Origin: Bactrocera neohumeralis | Lineage: Eukaryota; Arthropoda; Insecta; Diptera; Tephritidae | Length of the DNA: 64,000 nucleotides | Direction of reading: 5' to 3' | NCBI RefSeq assembly: GCF_024586455.1 | Contig: NW_026089624.1 | Coordinates: 4,927,341 to 4,991,340, forward strand | Shown here: positions 10,452 through 20,811 of the stretch, in pieces | Layout of the letters: the number at the start of each line of letters is the position of its first letter | How positions within the stretch are numbered: position 1 is the stretch's first letter | The notes under the pieces: model-generated | Databases searched by the model: none | The model's input: the letters and a program-made list of their open reading frames with translations, nothing else | What the model was told of the DNA's origin: nothing | Made by a program: the position numbers and the translations under genes

Positions 10452-10654
10452 TTAAAATTGACGAAGAGGTGGTATGTGTCGATCCTTTTTTCACGGGTTC
10501 TTTCCAAGATTTACGCAAGGCAAGTTTCTGGTCAGTTATTAATTTTCTAAACTTAAAGCCACACCTACAAGGTTCTATCAGTTTGTTGATGGTAGGCTTT
10601 TATCTTTCACCCAGTACGCTCTATAGAACCTTATATGTGTTATTGAGGAGGCTT

Positions 10655-10990
10655 ATATAAATTATTGCCGGTTAGATTAAAACGGCTAACAAAATGTATA
10701 CTTTTGGTCAAAAATTCCCTTTACGAGTATTTTCAAATATTCTATTTAGACTAATTACAAATTTCAATGTATCCATTATTTATAACTTAAAAATTACTTA
10801 TGCTAGCACTATTGACTTATTTACTTGTGTCGCGTTATTCCGCGTATGCCGGATTTTGATTTGCAATGGTTGCATTATAGTTGGTCAGCCTGGCTGTAGT
10901 TTATAATTCGCGGCCGGATGTTAATTGGTTAATTGGTTATCCAGCATTATTCTGCTTATGGCAGTTAACTTTAGTGTTGCTAACTTATAT
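10655..10990. other. Unidentified ~335-bp insertion in RTE copy A
   Basis: RTE homology stops after GAGGAGGCTTATAT and resumes at about 10995 with TAGTTGGATTGTGGGTC. The inserted DNA is AT-rich, has GGTTAATTGGTTAATTGGTT-like short repeats near 10925, and lies between TATATA-containing flanks. I see no inverted repeats or coding domain. Confidence 0.4.
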
Positions 10991-11100
10991 ATAGTTGGAT
11001 TGTGGGTCTTCCTTTTTGTGCACTCTTTATTCCAATCGTTGGAGGTCGCACCATATTCTAAAAAGAGGCTGATGCATGCTCCTTATAAGTTCTTTGCCGC

Positions 11101-11603
11101 CGAGTCAGAATAATATGACTTTATTCATTAACATCCGAAACTTAAATTTAAATTATTTCTAACTGCTTAGCCTATTTATAGTAGTGAGTAAACAAATATT
11201 TTATATCCCCTATCCTTACAATTTGTTGTTTGCTTAATCGGACCATTTAACGGTCGCTCTTTGGTTTGATCATTACTGCTATGACAACAACAACATTAGC
11301 TACAGAGATTTGTCAGGTGATTTGGCGGTTGTCCTGATCGCCGATGAATGTTAGTTTATCACAGCGTTGTTGCTGCACATGTTGTTGACAAATAAGTGTC
11401 TTCATTGTTTGTTGTTGCATTATTTTGTATTACATGTTTAACATCTCATTTTTTTACAAGTTATTGGTTTTCGTCTAGCTGTGCATGTACATATATGTAT
11501 GTTTATATTTAAGTAATTATGTGTAAGTATATGGTAAGTATGTTTGTAAATTATTATTTATATATATATATATGTATATATGTACATGTATGTAAATATA
11601 ACT
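11101..11603 (-). repeat. 3' LTR of gypsy element 1
   Basis: It matches 19255-19735 almost base for base (for example GAGTCAGAATAATATGAC at each left edge). On the minus strand it begins AGTTATATTTACATAC just after a GGGGG tract. Compared with the right LTR it lacks the last ~30 bases (the CGTGGAATTATTTTTC..TAACT end), where it joins RTE copy A directly at about 11100. Confidence 0.85.
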
Positions 11604-11952
11604 CCCCCAGAGCTGCTTAAAGAACTACCGCATATTCTTTTTATTTATTTATATATATTTTTTGAGCTGAGTTTACTAACTATTTTGATTATGTATTAAT
11701 TCATGTATTTTTATTTTCGATTAAGCTTAAAATAAAGAACAATTTGAAAATTATATCCATACGTAAATAGCTTAATTTATCTAATATTTAAATGATATTG
11801 GTGTAAGTGAATGGAAGGTAAAAGATATGTAGGTTTTTCATATTAAAAATTTAATTTGTTTTTCAATTATGTAAATGTATGTATGTGTACGAAAATTTGT
11901 GTTTATTTATTTTTTAACTCGCAATCTTAATCCATGTCTCCTGCTAGTGCTA
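11604..11952 (-). other. Non-coding spacer between pol and 3' LTR of gypsy element 1
   Basis: It contains a GGGGG-bearing purine tract on the minus strand (11604-11610) next to the LTR and AT-rich DNA. No envelope-like frame is present. On this evidence the copy belongs to an env-less type, or the env region has been deleted. Confidence 0.5.
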
Positions 11953-12975
11953 TTATGCTGAATTGTCATCAACAATAGAGTCATTAGTATCTCGACTTTC
12001 ATTTTTTGCATGTTTTAAAGGCCTTTTTATATTAGATAAATGGACGTTGCTTAGTGGGTTTATTCTAAAGTAAGGTTAGTCTTTGTGCCGCACTCTTTTA
12101 TAATTTTTAATTGGACCTATTGCTTTACCTTCCTTATAGTCTTCTCTGGCTTTATTTCTTTTATTTATTACTCTTTGTTTTACTTTATTAATATTATCAT
12201 GCAAGATTTTTGGATCAATATTATTTTGAGCCATTCTTGGGGAATATTTTATAGTGGAATGGAATCGGTCATTGTAATTACCCATGGCTAACTGCATCCG
12301 CATTTCGGTTGAGAGACTTGGGTCATCAATCCCCGTTAGCCTTTCTAACAGGGTTGAGTGCAGCCTCTCAATGTCCGCGTTACCGGTATGGCTGTTAGGC
12401 TTCGTTAAATGGACCTCAGTACCTTCCTTTTTAAAATTCTCAATAAGTTGTTCAGCCCTAAACTCATTGTCCATTATAACTTTACTCGGTTTACAAAATT
12501 TCGCGAATTGTTCTACTATAATCGCTTTCTTTGAGCGCCAATTTCGATCAGTAATGGTGTAAGCTGAAGCGAATTTTGTAAGCTTATCAATAAACGTAAC
12601 AAACGACAACATTTTAAAATGGAATATATCTATATGGATAATTTGATTTTTTTTGTTGCCGTTTCAGTAACATGAAATAGAGGTCTAATCGGTTTTCTTG
12701 AATATTTAACTTGTTGACATTTTTCGCAATTATTAATAATAAGTTGTATTTGTTCTTTTAATTTTGGAAAATAAATTTTGTTTTCTAACGTATGATATGT
12801 CTCATTGATACCACTGTGCATAGACTCATTGTTATGGTATAAGGCTATTTGTTTGTGAAGTATTTCTTCATTTTCTATTGATTTTATTATCATGTGAAAA
12901 CATAGAAATTAATATTGGTTGTATTTTATGATAATCTTTATCTGATACTTCAGAAAAAATTCCTATTCTATCCGC
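11953..12975 (-). pseudogene. Integrase of gypsy element 1
   Basis: Minus-strand frames show the N-terminal HHCC zinc region (HNNESMHSGINETYH then CEKCQQ, about 12700-12840), then the core with a FIDKLTKF Asp block, VIMDNEFRA (second Asp) and NADIERLHSTL (third residue, Glu). The two halves are in different frames, shifted in a T run near 12640. An in-frame TAA at 12076-12078 interrupts the C-terminal tail, which then runs on to a stop at 11953. The catalytic residues are all visible, but the gene is broken. Confidence 0.85.
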
Positions 12976-13237
12976 TTACGCGATTATAGCCGAGTTAACA
13001 ACAGCGCGCCAGTCGTTTCTTCTTTTCGCTACGTGTCGCCAATTGGATATTCCAAGCGAAGTCAGTTCCTTCTCCACTTCCTCTTCCTCTGCTTCCCCCG
13101 GCGGGTACTGCGTCGAATACTTTCAGAGCTGGAGTGTTTTCATCCATCCGGACAACATGACCTAGCCAGCGAAGCCGCTGTCTTTTAATTCGCTGATCTA
13201 TGTCAATGTCGTAGTATATCTCGTACAGCTCATCGTT

Positions 13238-14151
13238 CTATCGAATGCGATATTCGCTGTGGCCAATGCGCAAAGGACCATAAATCTTTTGCAGAATTTT
13301 TCTCTCGGTTGTTGTCATCGTCCAAGCCTCTGCACCATACAGCAAGACGGGAATTATGAGCGACTTATAGAGTTTAGCTTTCGTTCGTCGAGAGAGGACT
13401 TTACTTTTCAATTGCCTACTCAGTCCGAAGTAGCACCTGTTGGCAAGAGCAATCCTGCGTTGGATTTCCAGGCTGACATTATTAGTGGTGTTAATGCTGG
13501 TTCCTAAATAGACAAAATTATCTACAACTTCCAAGTTATGACTGTCAACAATGACGTGAGAGCCAAGTGGCGAGTGCGACGACTATTTGTTTGATGACAG
13601 GAGATATTTCGTTTTGCCCTCCTTCACTGCCAGACCCATTTTCTGTGCTTCCTTGTCCAGCCTGGAGAAAGCAGAAGTAACGGCGCGGGTGTTGAGGCCG
13701 ATGATATCAATATCATCGGCATACGCCAGCAGCTGTACACTCTTATAGAAGATGGTACCTTCTCTATTTAGTTCTGCAGCTCGAACTATTTTCTCCAGAA
13801 GCAGGTTGAAGAAGTCGCACGATAGGGAGTCGCCTTGTCTGAAACCTCGTTTGGTATCGAACGGCTCGGAGAGGTCCTTCCCGATCCTGACGGAGCTTTT
13901 GGTGTTACTCAACGTCAGTTTACACAGCCGTATATTGGGGTCTCCTTTTTATGGATTGGGCATAGCACATTTAAATTCCAATCGTTGGGCATGCTTTCGT
14001 CCAACCATATTTTACAAAGAAGCTGATGCATGCTCCTTATCAGTTCTTCGCCTCCGTGTTTGAATAGCTCGGCCGGCAATCCTTTGGCCCCTGCCGCTTT
14101 GTTGTTCTTCAGGCGGGCAGTTGCTATTCGAACTTCTTCATGGTCGGGCAA
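13238..14151 (-). pseudogene. Reverse transcriptase part of RTE copy B
   Basis: Frames read AAGAKGLPAELFKHGGEEL, then after a deletion FDTKRGFRQGDSLSCDFFN and AYADDIDIIG (intact catalytic YADD box), then SLIIPVLLYGAEAWTM and RIGHSEYRIRWNDELYE. The deletion near 13920 removes the RT fingers. The last frame is cut by a further loss before the RWLGHV block. It is not functional. Confidence 0.8.
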
Positions 14152-14268
14152 TGGAACGTCTGCTCCATCGTCATCGATTGGGGAATCGGGTTCGCCTTCT
14201 CCTGGCGTTGTGCTTTCACTGCCATTCAGCAGGCTGGAGGAGTGTTCCCTCCATAATTTAAGTATGCT

Positions 14269-15495
14269 CTAGGCATCGGTCACTAGATCACCTTTGGGGG
14301 TTCTAGAAAAGTATGCTCCGGTCTTGAAACCTTCTGTAAGCCGCCGCATTTTTTCGTAGAATTTTCGAGCATTACGCCTGTCGGCCAGCTTATCAAGCTC
14401 TTCGTACTCATGCTTTTCAGCCTCTTTCTTTTTCTGTCTACAAATGCGTCTCGCTTCCCTTCTCAACTCTCGGTATCTATCCCATCCCTCACGTGTTGTG
14501 GTCGATCGTAACGTTGCGAGATAGACAGCCTGTTTTCTCTCCGCTGCGACACGGCCCTCCTCGTCGTACCAGCTGTTCTTTTGCACTTTCCGAAAACCAA
14601 TGGCTTCGGTTGCAGCTGTACGTAAGGAATTTGAAATGCCGTCCCACAGTTCCCTTATCCCGAGTTGTTGACGAGTGCTCTCAGGGCAGAAGTGCAAGCC
14701 GAGTAGAAAATCGTTCGGCTGTCTGTTGTGATTGCAGCTTCTCGACGTCGATTCTTCCATGTGTTTCTTGGCGTGCGTTTTTTGCTGCACAGAGGCGGGT
14801 GCGAATCTTGGCTGCAACGAGATAGTGGTCCGAGTCGATGTTAGGAACTCGGAGCGCTCGCCATCTAAAATACTGGAGACGTGTCTTCCGTCTATCACCA
14901 CATTACCGACCGTAGTGCCAAAGATACCTTCTTTGCCCACCCTGGCGTTAAAGTCGCCAAGCACGATTTTGACATCGTGGCGAGGGCAGCTCTCATAAGT
15001 GCGCTCCAAGCACTCATAGAAGGCATCTTTGGTCAAATCGTCCTTCTCTTCCGTTGGTGCGTGGGCACAGATCAGCGATATGTTGAAAAACCTCGCTTTG
15101 ATGCGGATTGTGGCTGAACGTTCATTCACCGAAGTGATTGATAGTACTCGGCGACGGAGTCTCTCTCCCACCACGAATCCAACACCAAACTTGCGCTCCT
15201 CTAGATGGCCACTGTAGTAAATGTCACAAGGACCTACTCGTCTTTGTCCTTGTCCCGTCCATCGCATTTCTTGGACGGCGGTGATGTCAGCCTTTATTTT
15301 CGCGAGGACATCAACCTGCTGGGCAGCGGCACCTTCCCAATTAAGGGTCCGGATATTCCAGATGCATGCCCTCAAATCGTAGTCCTTATTCCGTTTGCCA
15401 TGGTCGTCATCAAAAGGGCGGTCTCTCATCCGAGGCTTGTTGCTTCCTTTCATTGGGGGTGTTTTTTTACGTGGCGGGTCCCAAACCCAGCGCAT
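14269..15495 (-). CDS. RTE copy B endonuclease/linker frame, 408 codons, internally deleted
   Basis: One uninterrupted frame contains the apurinic-like endonuclease start (ACIWNIRTLNWEG), the catalytic Glu block (AVQEMRWTGQGQ), APTEEKDD and LGDFNARVGKEG. It then jumps across a deletion and a phase change, and ends in the basic linker before RT (RREARRICRQKKKEAEK). Annotation pipelines often label this family craniofacial development protein 2-like, which is a LINE-derived label. The missing middle includes the SDH catalytic block in its normal phase, so it is inactive as an endonuclease. Confidence 0.7.
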   Translation of the reverse strand: MRWVWDPPRKKTPPMKGSNKPRMRDRPFDDDHGKRNKDYDLRACIWNIRTLNWEGAAAQQVDVLAKIKADITAVQEMRWTGQGQRRVGPCDIYYSGHLEERKFGVGFVVGERLRRRVLSITSVNERSATIRIKARFFNISLICAHAPTEEKDDLTKDAFYECLERTYESCPRHDVKIVLGDFNARVGKEGIFGTTVGNVVIDGRHVSSILDGERSEFLTSTRTTISLQPRFAPASVQQKTHAKKHMEESTSRSCNHNRQPNDFLLGLHFCPESTRQQLGIRELWDGISNSLRTAATEAIGFRKVQKNSWYDEEGRVAAERKQAVYLATLRSTTTREGWDRYRELRREARRICRQKKKEAEKHEYEELDKLADRRNARKFYEKMRRLTEGFKTGAYFSRTPKGDLVTDA

Positions 15496-15710
15496 AACCT
15501 TATGTAGGGGATGTTTCGCCTTCTAACATTAGCTCGCCTTCTAACGGATTTTCTTAGGCTACCCAGAGGATACTTGGTCAAAGACCGGAAGTAGTGAGCT
15601 GCTTGAGCCATGTGTAAAAGAATCGTTTCTGGCCACTCCCAAGTGAATGCGGATCAGAGAACTTTCCTCACTTGCGTGAAATTCTGTACATGACTCCATC
15701 CTCCAACTAC

Positions 15711-16307
15711 TTACTTAATATTACTCTTCAAAATATTTTTAATGATTGTTTCATTTTCAAGTGGATTTATTTGAATTATTTTTCTTTTATGCACTACTTT
15801 TACTTCAAATGAAGGACTAAATGTTAATATTATTTGAATTTTGTATTTATTTACTGTTTCCTCTTTTATAATAATATGCTCTAAAAGCTCTTCTGCTGCT
15901 GAATGAATAGTTTCTGACATTTCGAAATTCGATTCATTAGAATTATTTTCGTTTATTTTTGGAGAACTTTCTAAACGACTTAGAAAGTCTGCCACCTTAT
16001 TTTCTTTGCCATTTAAATACTCAATTTCGTAATTAAATTCTTGTAGCTTTAAAAGCCATCGTTGATGACGAGGGGAACATTCTTTGCCTTTATATTTATT
16101 ATTAAGATATATTGTGAAATTTTTTTCCATATATATATGGCCTGAGGTAAGTAACAGCATAAATAATTGCAAGGAACTCCTTATCCGTTGTACTATAATT
16201 TTGTTCATGTAAGGGTCCTGGCTATATAACATACCGGATGTCCTTGTTGGGATAAAACTGCCCCAATCGCATAATCACTAACATCAGTTGTAATAACAAA
16301 TTCCTTG
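15711..16307 (-). pseudogene. RNase H and connection region of gypsy element 1
   Basis: Minus-strand text reads FTIYLNNKYKGKE, CSPRHQRWLLKLQEF and EIEYLNGKENKVADFLSRL, which are the RNase H end and the D-x-L-S-R-hallmark of Ty3/gypsy pol. The segment is frameshifted near 16230-16310 relative to RT and is cut at its downstream side by RTE copy B. Confidence 0.8.
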
Positions 16308-17822
16308 TCATATTCGGGATATTTTAAAATAGGATGAGAAGATTGCTTTAAGATTCTCAAAACTTGCTATATATTGTGGATCAATAATATTAATTTTATA
16401 ATCGTTTTTCAAATACTTTATCATTGGATACGCAATTTTTGAATAATCCTTAATAAATTTACGGTAATAACCCGTTATACCTAGAAATCCTTTTAATTGC
16501 TTTTCAGTTTTTGGAATCTGTAAGTTTTGTATTATTTCGATTTTGTTTGGATTTGGTTTTATTCCATTCGCCGTTAAAATATTACCTAAAAAAGGAGTTT
16601 CTTTTTGGAGAAAACTACACTTTTCGGGTTGGATTTTTAAATTATGCTCTTGTAATTTGGGAAGAAATTTCTGTAAGGATATTTCATGCTCTTCTAGACA
16701 GGTGGAAAATATAAGGATGTCATCCAGGTATACCACACAGATTTTATTAATATATTCTCTCAGAACTTCATTAATTAATCTCTGAAACGTCGCAGGGGCG
16801 TTTTTGAGTCCAAATGGGATTCTAACATACTCATACAATCCAGATGGTGCTACAAATGCTGTTTTCTCAATATCCTTTTTTTCCTGGTGGTAACCCTTTG
16901 CTTAATCCAAGGTGCTGAAGTATTGCGCTTTACCTAATTTATCTAAAATACTGTCGATGTTAGGCAAAGGATACTTATCATCAATAGTAAGTTGATTTAG
17001 CCTCCTATAATCCACAACAATTCTATACTTGTGAATACCAGACTTATCTTTCTTTTTTGGTACAACAATAATAGGAGAGCTGTACTTGCTTCTGCTCATC
17101 CTTATGATTCCTTGTGTTTCCATATCATTAATTTGTTTCCTCACTTCCTCTTCGTGTTTTGGTGGTAATCTATAAACTCTTGAGTTAATTTGTTGATTAC
17201 TAATAGTCCTTATTTCATGAACAATTGAATTTGTATTAGTTAAACTATCACCTTCTCTATATATTAACTTACTAAATTTTTTCAAAAGTTTAATAATTAC
17301 TTGTTTTTCTTGGTTATTCAAGAGACTTAAATCCATAGTTTGGTCTTCACTAATTTCCATAACTTCTGCATAATTTTGCATTATTTTTGATAAAAACGGA
17401 AGACGTATATTATTATCTAATTTAATTTCGAAATTTTCTACATCTATACTTTTTACATTCTTTACTATCCAATCCATACCTAGTATTAAATCAAATGGTT
17501 TATTAAACTGCAACATTATCCTTTTCATTCTAGCATTTTGTGGAGCATTAAACTCATTTGGACATGGTGTAATTACCTTTTTACTAGGATTACTGACCAC
17601 GCCATTAATTGTATTTAATATAGTTTCTAAATCAAATTTATTAAAACTGCTTTCCTTAAGTATGCTTAAAGTTGATCCTGCGTCTACTAGTGCTATCCAT
17701 TGTTTATTAAATAAGGTAATGTTTATACATATTTTTGTAAAATCCGAGGGTAATTTAAAAAAAAAAAAATCTTCTGAATCGTTTCTTTCTTCTTCAGTAT
17801 GACTTACTGTATCTACTTCCAT
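16308..17822 (-). pseudogene. Protease and reverse transcriptase of gypsy element 1
   Basis: The frame starts after gag with a protease (ALVDAGSTLSIL, with Ala in place of the usual Thr of DTG), the linker ILGMDWIV, then RT signatures YRIVVDYRRLNQLT, FGLKNAPATFQRL, YLDDIL (16719-16730) and FLGITGYYRKFIK. A TAA at 16902-16904 interrupts it in frame just after the STLD of RT motif A. The rest is continuous for over 500 codons. It would supply RT for the element, but this copy is broken. Confidence 0.85.
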
Positions 17823-17834
17823 TGGAATAACTGA

Positions 17835-18758
17835 TTACCTGGTTTGCTGTGTATTATTATAGCTATTATTATTACGTCTATTGGAACTGCCAGGACTTGG
17901 CCTTTCACTATTTAATTGATTAGAAAATGAAGCTTGATTGGTAAAATTTCCGCTATTACCCCTACAAAGATTATTATTAGTAACTACATTTTGGCTAGAA
18001 GGTCTACTGTTACTATTTTGATCCCTAAAACTACTTGGATTATTTTGTTGATAGCTTGGTTCGCTGTTAAATTGATTTTCAAATTTATTGCTTGAATAGT
18101 TTTTTGAATTATTCTTTATTAAAAAAAGAGCATTTAAATTTCTCTCATCCATTCTTATGAATTCATGAATGGTAGCCTCAGCATTGGCTAAACTAATTAT
18201 ATTTCTAATGGCATATGCAAATGTTCCAGAAGCTAACTGTTTAATCCTTTGGATTTACACTCCGGAAAAAGTCTCCCTCATCGTTACACCATTTTCATCA
18301 AATGCACAAAATTCAGTTATATCATTTATAATGGCTTTCACTTTTTTGCTTAAATCTAAAATAGAACTTACTCTAAGTAACGTTATATCCCTAGTTAACT
18401 GCATCTGGTCCTTTGATGATTTGAAGTGCTGCTTCAACTTCTTCTTGCAAGTATCCCAGTCTGCTGGTCTGTCCAGTTGCAAATAATTTTTGCCATCTCC
18501 TTGTATTTTCAAGTCGAACACAATTTGAAAAGTTAATTCTTTCTATTACTCATAATCCACCATAACTCGATCAACTGAGTTAATAAATGCAGGTAGCATT
18601 TTCGATTCACCAATGAAAGGGGGTAAATATTTTAAATCCCTTTCAATTTTATTTCTTAAGGATGTTGATTGCTGCGCTGCTGATTGGGCCAAAAGCCTTG
18701 TGATCGCACTAAGGCATTGAGCCATGGTAGCGTTATCTGGCAAATTTTCATCAGCCAT
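17835..18758 (-). pseudogene. Gag of gypsy element 1
   Basis: The start MADENLPDN is at 18758. A helical capsid-type region follows (LPPFIGESKMLPAFINSVD, then LDRPADWDTCKKKLKQHF), then an Asn/Ser/Gln-rich tail (18152-17835). At least two frame changes occur (near 18540 and 18180-18250). No CCHC knuckle is seen, as in 17.6-type gag. It lies directly behind the 5' LTR leader. Confidence 0.7.
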
Positions 18759-19210
18759 TGTTAAATTATTTATTTTTGTACTACGTTGTAAAAAATTCAA
18801 ATAGTTTTTGTAGATTTTAAAGTTTTTATTTTTTAAATTTTTTATTTGATACAAAAACCAAGAAGTCGCTACTTTCAGAGTTCGCAATGCTCAAAAACTT
18901 TTTGCCTTTACTTTGTTTAAGGTTCACCGTGGTAAAAAGTATTTCGGTAGATTCACTAGTTTTATAAACTTTATAATGTGAATTTAATTTGTTCAAAGTT
19001 TTTGCACTCGCACAGTTTTATATATATATATTTTTTTTTAATAAATGTTCACTGTCTGTGTTGTTTCTGCAGCAAAAATATGCCTTTGTTTTCAACACTT
19101 TTTATTTGTTTAATGGTTTAAATTTTTTTATAAAATTAACTTTTTATTGCCTGCGTTGTTTCTGCGGTATAAATTTTAAAAACCTTCGTTTTCAACACTT
19201 TTAGGCTATA

Positions 19211-19228
19211 GCAGTAACCGACTGCGTC
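19211..19228 (-). promoter_or_regulatory. Primer-binding site of gypsy element 1
   Basis: On the minus strand, directly after the LTR end TTAACT, the sequence reads GACGCAGTCGGTTACTGC. It resembles the serine-tRNA site TGGCGCAGTCGGTA known from 17.6/297. It fixes the orientation and the LTR boundary. Confidence 0.6.
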
Positions 19229-19740
19229 AGTTAAAGAAAAATAATTCCACGAACTGCGAGTCAGAATAATATGACTTTATTCATTAACATCCGAAACTTA
19301 AATTCAAATTATTTCTAACTGCTTAGCCTATTTATAGTAGTGAGTAAACAAATATTTTATATCCCCTATCCTTACAATTTGTTGTTTGCTTAATCGGACC
19401 ATTTAACGGTCGCTCTTTGGTTTGATCATTACTGCTATGACAACAACAACATTAGCTACAGAGATTTGTCAGGTGATTTGGCGGTTGTCCTGATCGCCGA
19501 TGAATGTTAGTTTATCACAGCATTGTTGCTGCACATGTTGTTGACAAACAAGTGTCTTCATTGTTTGTTGTTGCATTATTTTGTATTACATGTTTAACAT
19601 CTCATTTTTTTACAAGTTATTGGTTTTCGTCTAGGTGTGCATGTACATATATGTATGTTTATATTTAAGTAATTATGTGTAAGTATATGATAAGTGTGTT
19701 TGTAAATTATTATTTATATATATACATATATATATATATG
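19229..19740 (-). repeat. 5' LTR of gypsy element 1
   Basis: It ends TAACT (minus strand) at 19229 and otherwise repeats 11101-11580 with few substitutions. Its outer end is lost at about 19740 in a TATATG-rich stretch, where RTE copy E text begins. Compared with the left copy, roughly 20-30 bp of the AGTTA end are missing. Confidence 0.8.
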
Positions 19741-20487
19741 TGTCCGATTGTATCGTTGCGAGGTAAGAAATTTATTTTATCTCCGCTAGACACGGCACTC
19801 ATCATGGTACCGGCTGTTCCTTGGTATTTTCCGAAAATCAATGGTTTCGTTTGCAGTATAAACTTTCCTTGTGTTTGTTGACATGTGTTTTGTGCTGCGC
19901 AGAGGCGGGTACATATCTTGACTGTCTCAAGATAGTGGTCCGAGTCGATGTTAGGACCGCGGAGCGTACGCACGTCTAAAACACTGGAAACGTCTATTAG
20001 AAGGTGATCGATCTATTAGAAGGTGATCGATTTGGGTGGTAGCTTTTCCTTCCGGAAAAAGCCAGGTAGCTTGATGTATTTCCTTATGCTGGAATCTACT
20101 ACTACAGATAACCCAATTTCGGGATGCAGCGAAGTCTATCAGCCTCAACCCATTTGGGGATATTTCCTCGTAAAGGCTGAATTTACCGACCGTTGTGCTA
20201 AATATACCTTTCTTGCCAACCCGGGCGTTAAAGTCACCAAGCACGATTTTGACATCGTTGCGGGGCAGTTCTCATAAGTGCGCTCAAAGCGCTCATGGGA
20301 CGCAGCTTTGTTCACATCGTCCTTTTTTTCCATCGGGTCGAGGAGTTTTGCTTTGATGCGGATTGTGGCTAGAGGTTTATCTACCGGGGCGAACGCCAGG
20401 ACTCGACGATGGAGTCTCTGTCCCTCAACGAATTCAACACCGAATTTGTGTTCCTTTTACAGAAGCGTTCCAAAGTAAACTGGACTT
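19741..20487 (-). mobile_element. RTE-clade LINE fragment, copy E (minus)
   Basis: Only the endonuclease part is present. Minus-strand frames read LGDFNARVGKKGIFSTTVGK, RLIDFAASRNWVICSSRFQHK and ATTQIDHLLID. The right side fades at about 20487, where a mariner 5' end begins, and the left side ends at the gypsy LTR. A 17-bp tandem duplication (CTATTAGAAGGTGATCG) occurs at about 19993-20027. Confidence 0.75.
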
Positions 20488-20685
20488 TTTGAATCTAGCG
20501 CCCCCTGGGGGCGCCATCTGTATGTCGGCTGGTGCGTTGGAATCTGCTATCTTTATCGATTGTCCTGAGAGAACTAGATGACATTTCATCAATTGGAAAT
20601 GAAGATATTGGGTTTCAAGTGTCAGTATGTTTGTGTTATCGGCGCGAAAATGAGCTTCGAACAAAGAGCTAACATCAAATTTTGT
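20488..20685 (+). mobile_element. 5' end and first codons of a mariner element, cut by assembly gap
   Basis: An ATG at 20650 opens MSFEQRANIKFC, which matches the start of mariner transposases with the HTH_48 domain (E-Q-R-x-x-I-K-F-C). Upstream is a 17-bp perfect palindrome GCGCCCCCTGGGGGCGC (20498-20514), probably subterminal. The frame runs into the N gap at 20686, so the state of the rest is unknown. Confidence 0.65.
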
Positions 20686-20785
20686 NNNNNNNNNNNNNNN
20701 NNNNNNNNNNNNNNNNNNNNNNNNNNNNNNNNNNNNNNNNNNNNNNNNNNNNNNNNNNNNNNNNNNNNNNNNNNNNNNNNNNNNN
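20686..20785. other. Assembly gap of 100 N
   Basis: A run of exactly 100 N. The round size suggests a placeholder of unknown true length. The flanks belong to different elements (mariner on the left, RTE 5' tip on the right), so adjacency across it should not be trusted. Confidence 0.99.
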
Positions 20786-20811
20786 GACTCCATCCTCCTG
20801 GTCCTTCGAGC
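20786..20811 (-). mobile_element. RTE 5' tip and short retroelement-like scrap
   Basis: GACTCCATCCTCC at 20786-20798 is the exact right-hand (5') end of the minus-oriented RTE copies seen at 15707, 26757 and 39669. It suggests that a further RTE copy ends here with most of it in the gap. The TGGTCCTTCGAGCC that follows is of uncertain origin. Confidence 0.5.

Larger units (their letters stand above)
9254..11099 (-). mobile_element. RTE-clade LINE, copy A (minus), interrupted twice
   Basis: The 3' end at 9254 reads, on the minus strand, AATAAAGAAGAAGAAG, a microsatellite-like tail typical of RTE elements. Homology to the other copies in this window runs through the C-terminal ORF region and the RT. 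It is broken by a TTAA-flanked MITE at 10131-10451 and by unrelated DNA at 10655-10990, and stops at about 11099 where the gypsy LTR begins. The 5' half with the endonuclease is absent. No frame is intact. Confidence 0.8.
12972..15707 (-). mobile_element. RTE-clade LINE, copy B (minus), nested in gypsy element 1
   Basis: The 5' end (GGAGGATGGAGTCATG on the minus strand) is at 15707 and the 3' end, slightly truncated, at CGCTTACGCG 12972. It carries endonuclease, linker, RT and C-terminal region. About 440 bp of RT (including the CGFRPG block) and part of the endonuclease are deleted. It splits the gypsy polyprotein gene between RNase H and integrase, so it is younger than that element. Confidence 0.85.
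11101..19740 (-). mobile_element. 17.6-like Ty3/gypsy retrotransposon, element 1 (minus), with nested LINE
   Basis: Two copies of one LTR flank gag, protease, RT, RNase H and integrase remains in order on the minus strand. RTE LINE copy B (12972-15707) is inserted between RNase H and integrase. The LTR ends AGTTA...TAACT and the serine-tRNA type primer site (GACGCAGTCGGTTAC) place it near 17.6/297. No envelope frame is seen between integrase and the 3' LTR. Multiple stops and frameshifts show that it is inactive. Both outer LTR edges are damaged. Confidence 0.85.

Noticed and set aside
11604..11952. Envelope gene remnant in gypsy element 1
   Set aside because: Only ~350 bp lie between integrase and LTR, without signal peptide, cysteine pattern or open frame.
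14269..15495. Long 408-codon frame as a host craniofacial development protein 2-like gene
   Set aside because: The label reflects LINE endonucleases. The frame starts inside an RTE copy whose ends and RT are visible, and other copies of it occur across the window.
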